Shown: piece by piece, positions 1 to 8,042 of the stretch | How the letters are laid out: each line of letters begins with the position of its first letter | Position numbering within the stretch: the stretch's first letter is position 1 | NCBI GenBank assembly: GCA_949373155.1 | Contig: CASICK010000002.1 | Coordinates: 1 to 64,000 of the forward strand | Origin: an uncultured Synechococcus sp. | GTDB taxonomy: Bacteria; Cyanobacteriota; Cyanobacteriia; PCC-6307; Cyanobiaceae | Reading direction: 5' to 3' | DNA length: 64,000 nucleotides | Position numbers and translations under genes: made by a program | Notes under the pieces: model-generated | Told to the model about the DNA's origin: nothing | The model's database searches: none | What the model saw: the letters and a program-made list of their open reading frames with translations, nothing else

Positions 1-11
1 TCTAATTCTAA

Positions 12-752
12 TTGGAGCAAGTTCCTCTGAGTCGGATACTAAAGAAACCGCCAAGAATCAAGCCAGTCGATCAAGCCACCCAGGAACAACCTCTGTTGCA
101 AGCTCCGGTGGCTGTTGAAGCTTATGAGATCAACGGAACCACCATGTCTGGAGAAGAACAAAACGCGAACTTTATTAATCGAGTGGGAGGTCAACAGCTT
201 GCCAATAACCTTCGTGATGGTGGTTATGTCATTTATATCCGGCATGCGAAAACTGATAAGGATTGGGGTGATCAAGTCAGTCCTAAATTGGATTTCGCCG
301 ATTGCAATACCCAGCGTCGCTTAAGCCCTGATGGCAAGGCAGAAGCCGAGCAGATTGGGAAGGGTGTCAAAGCCGCAAATGTTCCGATAGGGAATGTCGT
401 CTCCAGTGAATATTGTCGTGCTTACAACACAGCCGATCTTGCTTTTGGTAAATACACTAAAGATTCAAAATTGAATTTTCTTCCCTGTGTGGAATGTACC
501 CCTGAAGATTACAAAGAATATGCAGCTAGAATCTCTGTATTGCTTTCTGCAAAGCCAGAGTCTGGTGTGAACACTTTTTTAGTTGGTCACGATGATCCTT
601 TTCAAGGTGCGACGATGTTCGTAGAACCACCAAACGGGATCTATCCAGCTCCCATGGGCGTTTCTTATGTGATTAAGCCCATGGGGGGTGGTAAATTCAC
701 ATTGGTTGCCAAAGTTCTGCCTTCTCAATGGAAAACTCTTTCTCAATTATGA
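12..752 (+). CDS. Histidine phosphatase superfamily protein (branch 1-like)
   Basis: The protein carries the histidine phosphatase signature: an RHAKTD motif at about residues 77-82 (the phosphate-accepting His and its Arg), a conserved Arg in SSEYCRAYNTA (about 137), and a second catalytic His in VGHDD (about 193). It probably hydrolyses a phosphoester, but the substrate cannot be read from sequence. The frame opens just after a TAA at 9-11, so the only early start is TTG at 12; an ATG at 144 would give a shorter protein that keeps all motifs. The first 45 residues are proline-rich and look unlike the domain, so the true start or an upstream frameshift remains open. Confidence 0.7.
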   Translation: MEQVPLSRILKKPPRIKPVDQATQEQPLLQAPVAVEAYEINGTTMSGEEQNANFINRVGGQQLANNLRDGGYVIYIRHAKTDKDWGDQVSPKLDFADCNTQRRLSPDGKAEAEQIGKGVKAANVPIGNVVSSEYCRAYNTADLAFGKYTKDSKLNFLPCVECTPEDYKEYAARISVLLSAKPESGVNTFLVGHDDPFQGATMFVEPPNGIYPAPMGVSYVIKPMGGGKFTLVAKVLPSQWKTLSQL

Positions 753-778
753 TCTGTTTTTTCTTGAATAAATTTAAA

Positions 779-979
779 TTAAGCTGGCTCCTTTTGTGAG
801 CTCTTTTTTTTGTTTTCTGCCGCAGAAATAGGTTTATCCTTGCTAAACCTTTTTGGTTCTAAATCTAATTGTACCGCCATCAAGTGGTGCATTTGATAAA
901 TAAAACCAGTTTGGTATGACCATAGCTCTTTGGTAGCTTTATTGTTACAGCGCACGACACCCCTCTCGTCCGTTAACAT
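779..979 (-). CDS. Small hypothetical protein (66 aa)
   Basis: I do not recognise this ORF. The product is hydrophilic with a lysine-rich C-terminus (KKKSSQKEPA) and no membrane segment. It is convergent with the phosphatase gene upstream and no better ORF competes on the other strand. The residue mix is protein-like, but length is the only firm support. Confidence 0.45.
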   Translation of the reverse strand: MLTDERGVVRCNNKATKELWSYQTGFIYQMHHLMAVQLDLEPKRFSKDKPISAAENKKKSSQKEPA

Positions 980-1136
980 GCTTTGTTTTTTGTTCTTATG
1001 TTTCGTATAGGTCTTTCATTTAAAATGCAATAAATGCTTCAGCGGGTTTGTTTTTCGATTCTCCCACTTGTATGAAAGGAGACGTGAGTATTGGTAGCAA
1101 GGAATAACATTGTTTCTTGTAAAAATTGAAAAATCA

Positions 1137-1268
1137 ATGGACTTGCGAATAATTGTTGTTTTTACGCCTATAGTCCTAGCAGTTTCTTGGGCTGTATTCA
1201 ATATAGGGCGTGCAGCTCTAGGCCAACTTCAATTGGCTGTAAAGGATTTTAAGAAAAACCAATCATGA
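1137..1268 (+). CDS. psbY: Photosystem II protein Y (PsbY)
   Basis: This 43-residue protein reads MDLRIIVVFTPIVLAVSWAV and then FNIGRAALGQ. It is a single membrane helix followed by the N-I-G-x-A-A-x-x-Q pattern typical of PsbY, a peripheral low-molecular-mass subunit of photosystem II near cytochrome b559. The lysine-rich tail (VKDFKKNQS) is also usual. The frame runs from ATG at 1137 to TGA at 1266-1268. A 61-residue ORF on the opposite strand (1016-1201) is its shadow. The gene stands alone, consistent with psbY being monocistronic in picocyanobacteria. Confidence 0.88.
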   Translation: MDLRIIVVFTPIVLAVSWAVFNIGRAALGQLQLAVKDFKKNQS

Positions 1269-1688
1269 TGTTTTTGGTTCAGGTTCGTAAAGTAATATCG
1301 GTCCGTTTAGTGTTGAGGATTATAAACTTGTGCACTTATTCCTAACATTACAGTATTTATATATGATGTTTATTCATTCTAGTATTAGAAGCATTACGGT
1401 CTTTTGATTATTTTTCTAAATTCTGTTGTGATTGACTAATATGACTCCATCAAATCATATTCCTGCAATGCTCAGTACCTTTGTCGTTTTATTCTACGGC
1501 AAGCTATTAACTTGTTGTCAGGTTGCCTTTGAAGTTTCAGTATATTCTAGGATTAGAAGAGCTCTTGCCTTCATTGGCTTTTAAGCGTGATCTAGTATTA
1601 GCCTGCATTCTGTTTGTCCACAGAATTTGGATTACTCCAATTAAGAGTAATAGTTTTTATCCCCAACGCGAAAACTCTCGACTTGGGT
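1269..1688. other. Gene-poor AT-rich intergenic stretch
   Basis: No convincing gene is visible. A 47-codon frame at 1441-1584 (+) has ordinary residues but no recognisable family, and I would not call it. Two near-identical 16-mers, ATTCTAGTATTAGAAG at 1376-1391 and ATTCTAGGATTAGAAG at 1544-1559, each contain the imperfect palindrome TTCTA-N4-TAGAA. Confidence 0.5.
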
Positions 1689-1880
1689 TTAAATAAAGTA
1701 AAATGTTTCCAATACTTCTAGGTCATTATCGATGAGCTCCATCGCTATTGAGCTTATTTCATAATGTTTTTTAATTAGCTCTCTCCAGGCAACTTGTGCA
1801 AGCTCAAGCGTTTGATAAGTTCCAAGACTTTGCTCATCCTCTATATCGCATTGAATGATTTGATATGGAGGCATCGTCAA
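1689..1880 (-). CDS. Small hypothetical protein (63 aa)
   Basis: This is an unrecognised acidic soluble protein starting MTMPPYQIIQCDIEDEQSLG; an alternative start is the Met at residue 3 (1874). It has alternating beta-like and helical segments and ends LEVLETFYFI. Its composition looks like a real protein and no other ORF uses this DNA. Function unknown. Confidence 0.5.
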   Translation of the reverse strand: MTMPPYQIIQCDIEDEQSLGTYQTLELAQVAWRELIKKHYEISSIAMELIDNDLEVLETFYFI

Positions 1881-2077
1881 TCCTTTTAGGTAATTTGTTA
1901 GGCGCTTTAGAGATGCCTTATTGTGTTCTTTACTTTAGTCTTGTTTGTACTCAATTGAGCTTGATTTGTCAGTGCATCACTCGTGATGTTGACATCTGTT
2001 ACTCGTGCGTGTTTTATTCGATTAAATACTGTTATCGCTTAACCCGAGACTATAAATGTGTTTACTCACCCTTCTTA

Positions 2078-2248
2078 ATGGCCCTTCTATTCCTTGAGGC
2101 ATGGCCTGCTGAGCTGACCTATGGTGACAATCAAGTGTTGGTTATGGGTACATGGATTTTTATGTTCACAACTTGCATGGCGCTTTTACTTGGTGCAATT
2201 TCGATGTTTGAAGAGGATCATCCTGAGCCACGCAAAAGAAATAAATGA
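2078..2248 (+). CDS. Small predicted membrane protein (56 aa)
   Basis: From ATG at 2078 the frame encodes MALLFLEAWPAELTYG, a hydrophobic helix (VMGTWIFMFTTCMALLLGAI) and a charged tail ending EPRKRNK. The open frame extends back to 1865, but that part overlaps the start of the minus-strand gene at 1689-1880 and has cysteine-rich, non-protein-like content, so I prefer the internal ATG. It would be a single-pass inner or thylakoid membrane protein of unknown role. Confidence 0.4.
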   Translation: MALLFLEAWPAELTYGDNQVLVMGTWIFMFTTCMALLLGAISMFEEDHPEPRKRNK

Positions 2249-2279
2249 ATTTAACTGCATTGTTTATACCTCTATCTAC

Positions 2280-2308
2280 AAAAAAAGAGCTGGATTTACC
2301 AGCTCTTT
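2280..2308 (-). terminator. Rho-independent terminator of the Hli gene
   Basis: A 10-bp perfect stem (AAAGAGCTGG / CCAGCTCTTT) encloses the loop ATTTA. Read on the minus strand it is followed by a T run (the A run at 2280-2286). It lies about 37 bp beyond the stop codon of the minus-strand hli gene. Confidence 0.8.
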
Positions 2309-2344
2309 AGTGAATATCAAGGCGTTTTGGTTTGTTGTTCAGTT

Positions 2345-2482
2345 TCAACCGAGGCCGATCTGGGAAAGTATTCCTTGTCCAGTCAGAAGTTCTGTGCCTA
2401 GTCCGATTACGAAGCCCATCATTGCAAGTCTTCCGTTCCACTGCTCAGCAAAGGATGAGAAGCCAAATTTGGTGTCGTTCAT
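2345..2482 (-). CDS. hli: High-light-inducible protein (Hli/Scp, 45 aa)
   Basis: The 45-residue product has the one-helix chlorophyll-binding signature AEQWNGRLAMMGFVIGLGTE (ExxNGRxAMxGF) in the chlorophyll a/b-binding superfamily. Such proteins sit in the thylakoid membrane, bind chlorophyll and carotenoid, and protect PSII assembly intermediates under high light or nutrient stress. The start is fixed by an in-frame TAA two codons upstream of ATG at 2482. The short N-terminus (MNDTKFGFSSF) is typical of the picocyanobacterial short Hli class. A strong terminator follows at 2280-2308. Confidence 0.93.
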   Translation of the reverse strand: MNDTKFGFSSFAEQWNGRLAMMGFVIGLGTELLTGQGILSQIGLG

Positions 2483-2889
2483 GGGTCGTTAAGAAAGTTG
2501 AACTTATTGTAACAGACTGTTGCGCGCTTGAGTGGTTTGGGTCTAGTACTCCACTTTTTCGGCTGTTGATGTAGGGACGGGTCTATCGCGGCGGTTCTCG
2601 CCGTAGGCCAGTGGCCAGCAGTGGCCCTACATAAGTGTTTTCCTCACCTGGTCACTAGCGCTGCGCAGTGAAGGGGAGATAGGCAGACATTTTCGGATTG
2701 AGTCTTTGTGGCTGATCATTCTCCTGTGTTCATGGGTTGTTAGGCCTCCTCTTCAGTGCTCTTCTATCTTCTTTCGTAATTCTTTTGCTTGATATTAGGC
2801 CACATTCTGTTCAGAGTGAGTGTAGGTATTTGACTCGGTTCCTGAGGTTTATTTCCTGTCTACCTCTTGTTTCGCAAGTTAATTAGTAC
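2483..2889. other. Intergenic region with a GC-rich near-palindrome
   Basis: This is the promoter side of hli and the 3' side of the SagB-like gene. At about 2607-2634 there is a GC-rich imperfect palindrome (GTAGGCCA...TGGCCCTAC), preceded by the smaller repeat GGCGGTTCTCGCCG. A minus-strand open frame of about 25 codons crosses it, but it has no start codon. I see no gene; an untranslated leader or small RNA is possible. Confidence 0.4.
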
Positions 2890-4353
2890 TTATTTAGGAT
2901 TCCCAATCATGAATTCTCCTACAGAACATTCGACTTTGCCAGATATTCCTGAAACCTGCTCAAATAATTCACTGCTTCCAAAGCTCAACCCACATGGTGC
3001 GAGCCCAAGAGCTGTAGCAACCAGATAAAGTTGCTGATAAATCGATCCCGCATCTTTTAGGATCAGAGCATAGGCAAGACCGGTTTCAGAATGAAGGCTT
3101 GCATTCCTTTGGTAGCGTGTGGACATCACGATCAAGACATCAGGCTGCTGGCCTTGGCCAGGGGATACTGAAGCCGCTTGAGGTGCTCGGCATGTTGTAT
3201 TAACTGCCATCTCCAGCATGCTTTCGCATGGTCTGTTGAGATCACTCATCTTGCCGAGCGTGTGATCAAAAGAGTCGTAATGATAAAAGCCAGGGCTAAT
3301 GCCGATGCACTGTTTAATGCATAGATAAAGCTCAATGGAATGGAGGCCTCCAGCGCTTGCGACAGGTCTCAGTAATCCTTCGTAGGAACGTGGTAAGGCT
3401 GGATCGCAAGTAATCTCTTCTCGGGTATGCATCGAATACCAGAGTAGATATCCTAATGCCCTAGCACTTACAGGGATGGAGTTGTAGGTGCGAATGGTTT
3501 GCCGCTTTTGAATTATTTCGTAGAAATTTGAGTTTTGATTATTGATTGATGGTTTGGGTAGTAAAACTGTGCTGAGAATGATTCTTTTATGCTTGGCTGG
3601 TGGCGATTTCTTGTTGATTGCTTTTGGTGACAACTCTTCTTTGTGTAAATCAATAAAATAACCGCGTGTATGGCTATGGAAGCTCAGATCTTGCCTGTTC
3701 CAGCCAGCTGTTATTGCTTCTTGGTCGATCTCTGCGTTGTTATTGGCGTTGCAGAGTCCGATCACGCCAGATGATAATAAGAGTGCAATGATATCTTGAT
3801 GTTTAATTCGCAGATCTTCAGGTAGGAAGGCCCTTATGTCATCCGTTGTGCAAGGCGATACGAGCTTCTGGATCAGGGGGTAAAGCCGATGATCTTGCAG
3901 GCGCAATGTTGTAGACGATAAGGGTGTCGTGATGTCTAGGCCGTCTATGCAGGGCTGAATGCTTATAAATTTTGAGAGTTTGAAATCTTTTTCGGCTTCT
4001 GGATAGGTTTGTTGCTTTAGTCCGGGATTGTTCGGTAGGAGGCGCATAGCAATGCCATCGCATCCATCGATTTCTTGAATCAGTAAGCCGTTGTTGTAGA
4101 GCGTCTTGAGTTGGATCTCAGGTTCTAAATCCTTAATTCCGCATTCTCCTTCTTCTGGTACTGCTAAATATTCATCGCTTTCTATTCCTGCTTGAAAAAG
4201 CTCTTTTAGAAGTTTTTTTAGGGGTGCCTTTACATCTGTGAGGCGCAATATCTTCCGATTAGGATTTGATCGTGTGGCATAGGGGGTCGTGATAATAACG
4301 TCGTTGCCATCTGCGCTGATGTCTACTCCTTCGCGAAATAAGTATCGAGGCAT
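2890..4353 (-). CDS. SagB/ThcOx-type FMN-dependent dehydrogenase (azoline-oxidase-like)
   Basis: This 487-residue protein has a C-terminal nitroreductase fold (about 285-487). Readable markers are QKRQTIRTYNS (FMN phosphate-binding Arg region), RPVASAGGLHSIELYL and GLAPCGLSFGSSELF. The N-terminal 270 residues resemble the leader-binding and linker region of SagB/McbC proteins, including HSHTRGYFIDL near 227. SagB-type enzymes oxidise thiazolines and oxazolines in TOMM peptide natural products using FMN. No YcaO cyclodehydratase, E1-like protein or clear precursor is adjacent, so it is an orphan here and its substrate is unknown. Neighbours are hli (same strand, downstream) and ald. Confidence 0.75.
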   Translation of the reverse strand: MPRYLFREGVDISADGNDVIITTPYATRSNPNRKILRLTDVKAPLKKLLKELFQAGIESDEYLAVPEEGECGIKDLEPEIQLKTLYNNGLLIQEIDGCDGIAMRLLPNNPGLKQQTYPEAEKDFKLSKFISIQPCIDGLDITTPLSSTTLRLQDHRLYPLIQKLVSPCTTDDIRAFLPEDLRIKHQDIIALLLSSGVIGLCNANNNAEIDQEAITAGWNRQDLSFHSHTRGYFIDLHKEELSPKAINKKSPPAKHKRIILSTVLLPKPSINNQNSNFYEIIQKRQTIRTYNSIPVSARALGYLLWYSMHTREEITCDPALPRSYEGLLRPVASAGGLHSIELYLCIKQCIGISPGFYHYDSFDHTLGKMSDLNRPCESMLEMAVNTTCRAPQAASVSPGQGQQPDVLIVMSTRYQRNASLHSETGLAYALILKDAGSIYQQLYLVATALGLAPCGLSFGSSELFEQVSGISGKVECSVGEFMIGNPK

Positions 4354-4525
4354 GTCTGTGTTCGTTTGACCTTAATTTGAAGCTTTCTGTAGGACGATAT
4401 CCGTTAGAAGTTGCTTGTAAGAATTATGCGTTGGAAGTTAGTCGTTTTTAATCTCTGTTTTTGCTCGATTTGCGCTGTTTGCTGCTTTTTGAAGGTCATC
4501 TTGTCCTGCAAGAAACAGATCTCTA

Positions 4526-5665
4526 TCAGCGCAAGCAAGCCATGGGATGACGAGGGGGCACATCCAGTGCTTTGGCAACGCCTGGATGACAGACAGAGCC
4601 TTGCACCGTATTAAGACCAGAAAGCAATTCAGGCCGCTCTGTCACCGCTTCCTCCAGGCCTCGCCCTGCGATGCCAACGATGTAAGGCAAGGTCACGCTC
4701 ACAAGGGCTTCGGTAGAGGTGAATGGCACGGCGCCGGGCATGTTCCCTACGGCGTAATGCTGAACACCGTGGATGATCACGGTGGGATTTGTATGCGTTG
4801 TCTCGCGGCTTGTGGCGATGCATCCGCCTTGATCGATGGCGACATCAACGATTGCTGAGCCTGGTTTCATCCCTTTCACCATGTCTTCGTCAACCAGCGT
4901 TGGTGCTCTGCCTCCAGGGGTTAAAACGGCTCCAATCAGAAGATCAGCAGTGGGTATCAGTCTTTCAAGCAGCCCGCGGCTGCTCACAACGCTCGTTAGG
5001 CGTCCGCTTCGATAGGCCTCCAGGCTGCGCAACCGTTCGGGAGAGCGGTCTAGAAGCATCACTTCGGCATCCATGGCAGCCGCCAGACGTGCCGCATTCC
5101 AACCCACAGTGCCTGCACCAAGAACCACCACGCGGGCTGGTTGCACACCAGTGCAGCCTCCGATCAGTACCCCTCGACCTCCTTGCGGGCGCTCGAGCAA
5201 TCGAGCCCCTACTTGTGCGGCAAGCCTGCCAGCGATTTCGCTCATCGGCGCCAGCAATGGCAGGGTTCCGTTTTCTAGTTGCACCGTTTCGTAGGCAACG
5301 CCCGTGGTGCCAGCTGCAAGAAGGGCCTCGCCCACCTCTGGATATGCCGCTAGGTGCAGGTAAGTAAACAGCACCATGTCATTCCGTAAAAAGCGGAATT
5401 CTTCAGGCTGCGGTTCTTTCACCTTTACGACCAAGTGAGCGCCCCAAGCTTGTTCTCGGTCCACGATCTGTGCGCCTGCAGCGGCGAAGGACTCGTCATC
5501 AATTCCTGCGCCGGAACCGGCACCGCTCTGGATCCGCACCTCTAGTCCATGGCTCACGAGCTCTTTGACGGCATCGGGAGTGAGCGCAACGCGTTGCTCA
5601 TCAACCTTGATTTCTTTGGGGACTCCGATGGTGGCCATCGGAGCCGTCAGTACGGATTGGGCCAT
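4526..5665 (-). CDS. ald: Alanine dehydrogenase
   Basis: Ald interconverts L-alanine and pyruvate plus ammonia with NAD. Family markers are the N-terminal GVPKEIKVDEQRVALTPD, substrate-binding segments VVKVKEPQPEEF and LFTYLHLAAYPE, and the Rossmann motif VVVLGAGTVGWNAARLAAAM (about 180-200). The length (379, or 369 from the second Met) matches the family at about 370. Known Ald proteins begin close to the GVPKEIK motif, so ATG at 5635 (MATIGVPKEIK) is a plausible true start instead of 5665. It lies 70 bp downstream of nadE on the same strand. Confidence 0.93.
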   Translation of the reverse strand: MAQSVLTAPMATIGVPKEIKVDEQRVALTPDAVKELVSHGLEVRIQSGAGSGAGIDDESFAAAGAQIVDREQAWGAHLVVKVKEPQPEEFRFLRNDMVLFTYLHLAAYPEVGEALLAAGTTGVAYETVQLENGTLPLLAPMSEIAGRLAAQVGARLLERPQGGRGVLIGGCTGVQPARVVVLGAGTVGWNAARLAAAMDAEVMLLDRSPERLRSLEAYRSGRLTSVVSSRGLLERLIPTADLLIGAVLTPGGRAPTLVDEDMVKGMKPGSAIVDVAIDQGGCIATSRETTHTNPTVIIHGVQHYAVGNMPGAVPFTSTEALVSVTLPYIVGIAGRGLEEAVTERPELLSGLNTVQGSVCHPGVAKALDVPPRHPMACLR

Positions 5666-5735
5666 GGCTGCCGAAGACGATCATTCAATCTGACCCTGCT
5701 TGGCCGGATTGGCCACTGGTCTAAGTGTCTTGAAA

Positions 5736-7457
5736 TCAGCGGGCGGCAATTGGGAGCCTCCAACCAGTCCCAAAGGCCTGTCGGCTCACTTTCAAGACTG
5801 GAGGAGCTTGGCGGCGTTTAAATTCCGCGCGTCGAAAGAGTTGCTCAATCCGTTTCACGTCATCCGGGTCATGACCAGCTGCGATCAATTGAGCGCCAGA
5901 GCTGTGCTTTTCGATCAAATCATTCAGAAGTGGATCGAGTGTTGCGTAGTCGGGAAGCGAGTCGCTGTCCTGCTGGTCAGGACGTAGTTCCGCGCTAGGC
6001 GGCTTGTTCAGGATCTCCGGTCCAATCAGGTAGCTGTGCTCTGGAAGTCCAAGCTCTTTGCGACATGCCATGGCATCAGGGCTGTCTAACCAGTGGCAGA
6101 GGGAAAATACTGTTGACTTATAGAGGTCGCCGATCACCGCCAGCCCGCCATTCATGTCGCCGTAAAGAGTGCAATACCCCACGGCAAGTTCTGATTTGTT
6201 GCCCGTCGCAAGCAAGAGCTGCCCTTGTTGATTGGCAACGGCCATGAGCAAGGTGCCTCGAATGCGTGATTGCAGATTTTCCGCCGTAATGCCCGCCGGG
6301 GCTTGATCCAGTGCTGGGGTGAGGCTTGCTTCAAAGCCCTGCATCAAGCCTTGAATCGGCACTGTTTTAGTGGAAGCCCCCAGACGGTTTGCAAGCGCTT
6401 CTGCATCATCAATGGACCCATCAGAGCTCCAAGGAGAGGGCATCAGCATTGCCTGCACGCGATCTGATCCGAGTGCCGCTGCCGCAATCACAGCCACAAG
6501 CGCTGAGTCGATGCCGCCACTAAGACCCAGCAGGGCGCGTTGAAAACCGCATTTATCGGCGTAGTCATGCACGCCCAGTACTAGGGCCTTGAACAGTTGC
6601 TCGAGATCTGCGCTTTCCGAGGGGTACGTCGTAACTGTCGTTGTTTCAGAACTCCTGTTGCTGCTGTCCCAGCAATCGATGGCTTCACGGCAGGTGGGAA
6701 GTTGCAACTCCACCTCACCGGTGGCTGCCATCACGAAACTGCCGCCATCGAAAACCAACTCGTCGTTGCCGCCCACCTGGTTCACATAAATCACTGGGCA
6801 ATTAAGACGTTTGGCGGCGCGGGCGGCGAGCTGATGTCGGATCGATGCTTTGGTTCTGCCGAAAGGGGACGCCGAGAGGTTCAGCAACACATCCACTTGC
6901 TCAGGGATGAGGTTGGCGATTGGATCCGGTCCCACTAGGCGTTGTGTTTGAAGTGCGTCCTCAACCCAGAGGTCTTCGCAAATGGTGAGGCCTAGGCGCC
7001 AATCCTGTCCATCGGCTTCAAAGCTCAGAACACTGGCTTGGTTGGCAGGTCTGAAATACCTCGATTCATCAAAGACGTCATAGGTGGGAAGGAGTTGTTT
7101 GCGGGCTACAACGCGCCAACCGTTTGCTTCCACCAGAGCCGCCGCATTGAAGAGTCGTGGATGTTGCTGGTCTGGGGCAGGTTCCACCACCCCCACCAGT
7201 AGGGCCGTTTTCGGCAGGGCATTGCTGAGCCCCTGTTGCAGTTGATTGAGGGCCTCGCTTTGCTGCTGAAGGTGCTCAGGACTTAACAGCAGGTCTCGAG
7301 GTGGGTAGCCCCAAAGCGAAAGCTCTGGGGTCACTACCAATGCGGGAGGAGTGCCCTGCGCCTGATGGCTGAATTTGAGACAAGCCTCTAGGAGCCGTTT
7401 GGCGTTCCCGGACAGATCGCCCACCAGAGGATTGGTCTGGGCCAGGGCGATGCGCAT
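5736..7457 (-). CDS. nadE: Glutamine-dependent NAD+ synthetase
   Basis: The last step of NAD synthesis is amidation of nicotinate adenine dinucleotide with ammonia drawn from glutamine. The N-terminal nitrilase-type glutaminase domain (about 1-265) shows the catalytic Glu (VTPELSLWGYPPRD), Lys (RKQLLPTYDVFDE) and Cys (LTICEDLWVE). The C-terminal synthetase domain carries the PP-loop LGLSGGIDSALVAVIA (about 311) and ATGNKSELAVGYCTLYGD. The length of 573 is normal for the two-domain bacterial enzyme. It begins 6 bp after nadD, so the last two steps of NAD synthesis are co-transcribed. Confidence 0.96.
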   Translation of the reverse strand: MRIALAQTNPLVGDLSGNAKRLLEACLKFSHQAQGTPPALVVTPELSLWGYPPRDLLLSPEHLQQQSEALNQLQQGLSNALPKTALLVGVVEPAPDQQHPRLFNAAALVEANGWRVVARKQLLPTYDVFDESRYFRPANQASVLSFEADGQDWRLGLTICEDLWVEDALQTQRLVGPDPIANLIPEQVDVLLNLSASPFGRTKASIRHQLAARAAKRLNCPVIYVNQVGGNDELVFDGGSFVMAATGEVELQLPTCREAIDCWDSSNRSSETTTVTTYPSESADLEQLFKALVLGVHDYADKCGFQRALLGLSGGIDSALVAVIAAAALGSDRVQAMLMPSPWSSDGSIDDAEALANRLGASTKTVPIQGLMQGFEASLTPALDQAPAGITAENLQSRIRGTLLMAVANQQGQLLLATGNKSELAVGYCTLYGDMNGGLAVIGDLYKSTVFSLCHWLDSPDAMACRKELGLPEHSYLIGPEILNKPPSAELRPDQQDSDSLPDYATLDPLLNDLIEKHSSGAQLIAAGHDPDDVKRIEQLFRRAEFKRRQAPPVLKVSRQAFGTGWRLPIAAR

Positions 7458-7463
7458 GGCAGT

Positions 7464-8042
7464 TCAGGAGGGAGCGTCTTGGAGTCCGTAAAGATTGTGC
7501 TGCAAGAGGAGGGGCCAGAGCGGTTTTGGGATTTGATCCGCCGCACTCGTCTTGCGAATGCTTGAGCTGGCTGTTTCAGGAATCTGTAAGGGCAGCACGG
7601 TGATCTGTGCGCCGAGATGGCGAAGTTCTTCGAGATGTTCGGGCTCCAGTGGCCAACCCTTTCGCGGCACTACTCCTAGTCGGCAGCGCTTGAGCCAAAG
7701 TTCGCTTTGCTTCCAATGGGGGATCTGAGCGGCCAGATCACTACCAACCACAAAGCAGAGCTCGTGATGGGGCCACAGACGTGCTGCTCGTTCAATTGTG
7801 GTGATGGTGTAAGGGCTGCTGAGTGTTTGGTCAATGTTCAACCGTGGGTTGTTGATGGCCATGACCAAGGCCTGGAGCAGCTCGCTGCGGAGCTCTAGGC
7901 AGGCATCGTGGCGTTTCATTGGGTTGTCGCTAGCCCAGGTTGCGACACGTTGAAAGTGATCTAAAAGGCCCTCGAGGAGAGACTGATGCCCGAGCGTTGG
8001 TGGATCAGCGCTGGTCCCGAGCAGGGCGATGGTTGCGGTCAT
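7464..8042 (-). CDS. nadD: Nicotinate-nucleotide adenylyltransferase
   Basis: NadD transfers AMP to nicotinate mononucleotide to make deamido-NAD. The N-terminus GTSADPPTLGHQ is a variant of the nucleotidyltransferase (H/T)xGH signature, ETASSSIRKT is the C-terminal ISSTxIR-like motif, and CFVVGSDLAAQIPHWKQ is the conserved central segment. The 192-residue length is typical. The start ATG overlaps the stop of the upstream GTPase gene by 4 bp (ATGA), and nadE follows after 6 bp. Confidence 0.92.
   Translation of the reverse strand: MTATIALLGTSADPPTLGHQSLLEGLLDHFQRVATWASDNPMKRHDACLELRSELLQALVMAINNPRLNIDQTLSSPYTITTIERAARLWPHHELCFVVGSDLAAQIPHWKQSELWLKRCRLGVVPRKGWPLEPEHLEELRHLGAQITVLPLQIPETASSSIRKTSAADQIPKPLWPLLLQHNLYGLQDAPS

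Noticed and set aside
1016..1201. 61-codon minus-strand ORF
   Set aside because: It lies opposite psbY, which is a clear known protein.
1865..2077. Upstream extension of the small membrane protein frame
   Set aside because: Cys-rich, overlaps the start of a better minus-strand ORF and lacks a conserved character; an internal ATG at 2078 suffices.
5549..7000. Long plus-strand frames within ald and nadE
   Set aside because: They are antisense to strongly conserved enzymes and share no family features.
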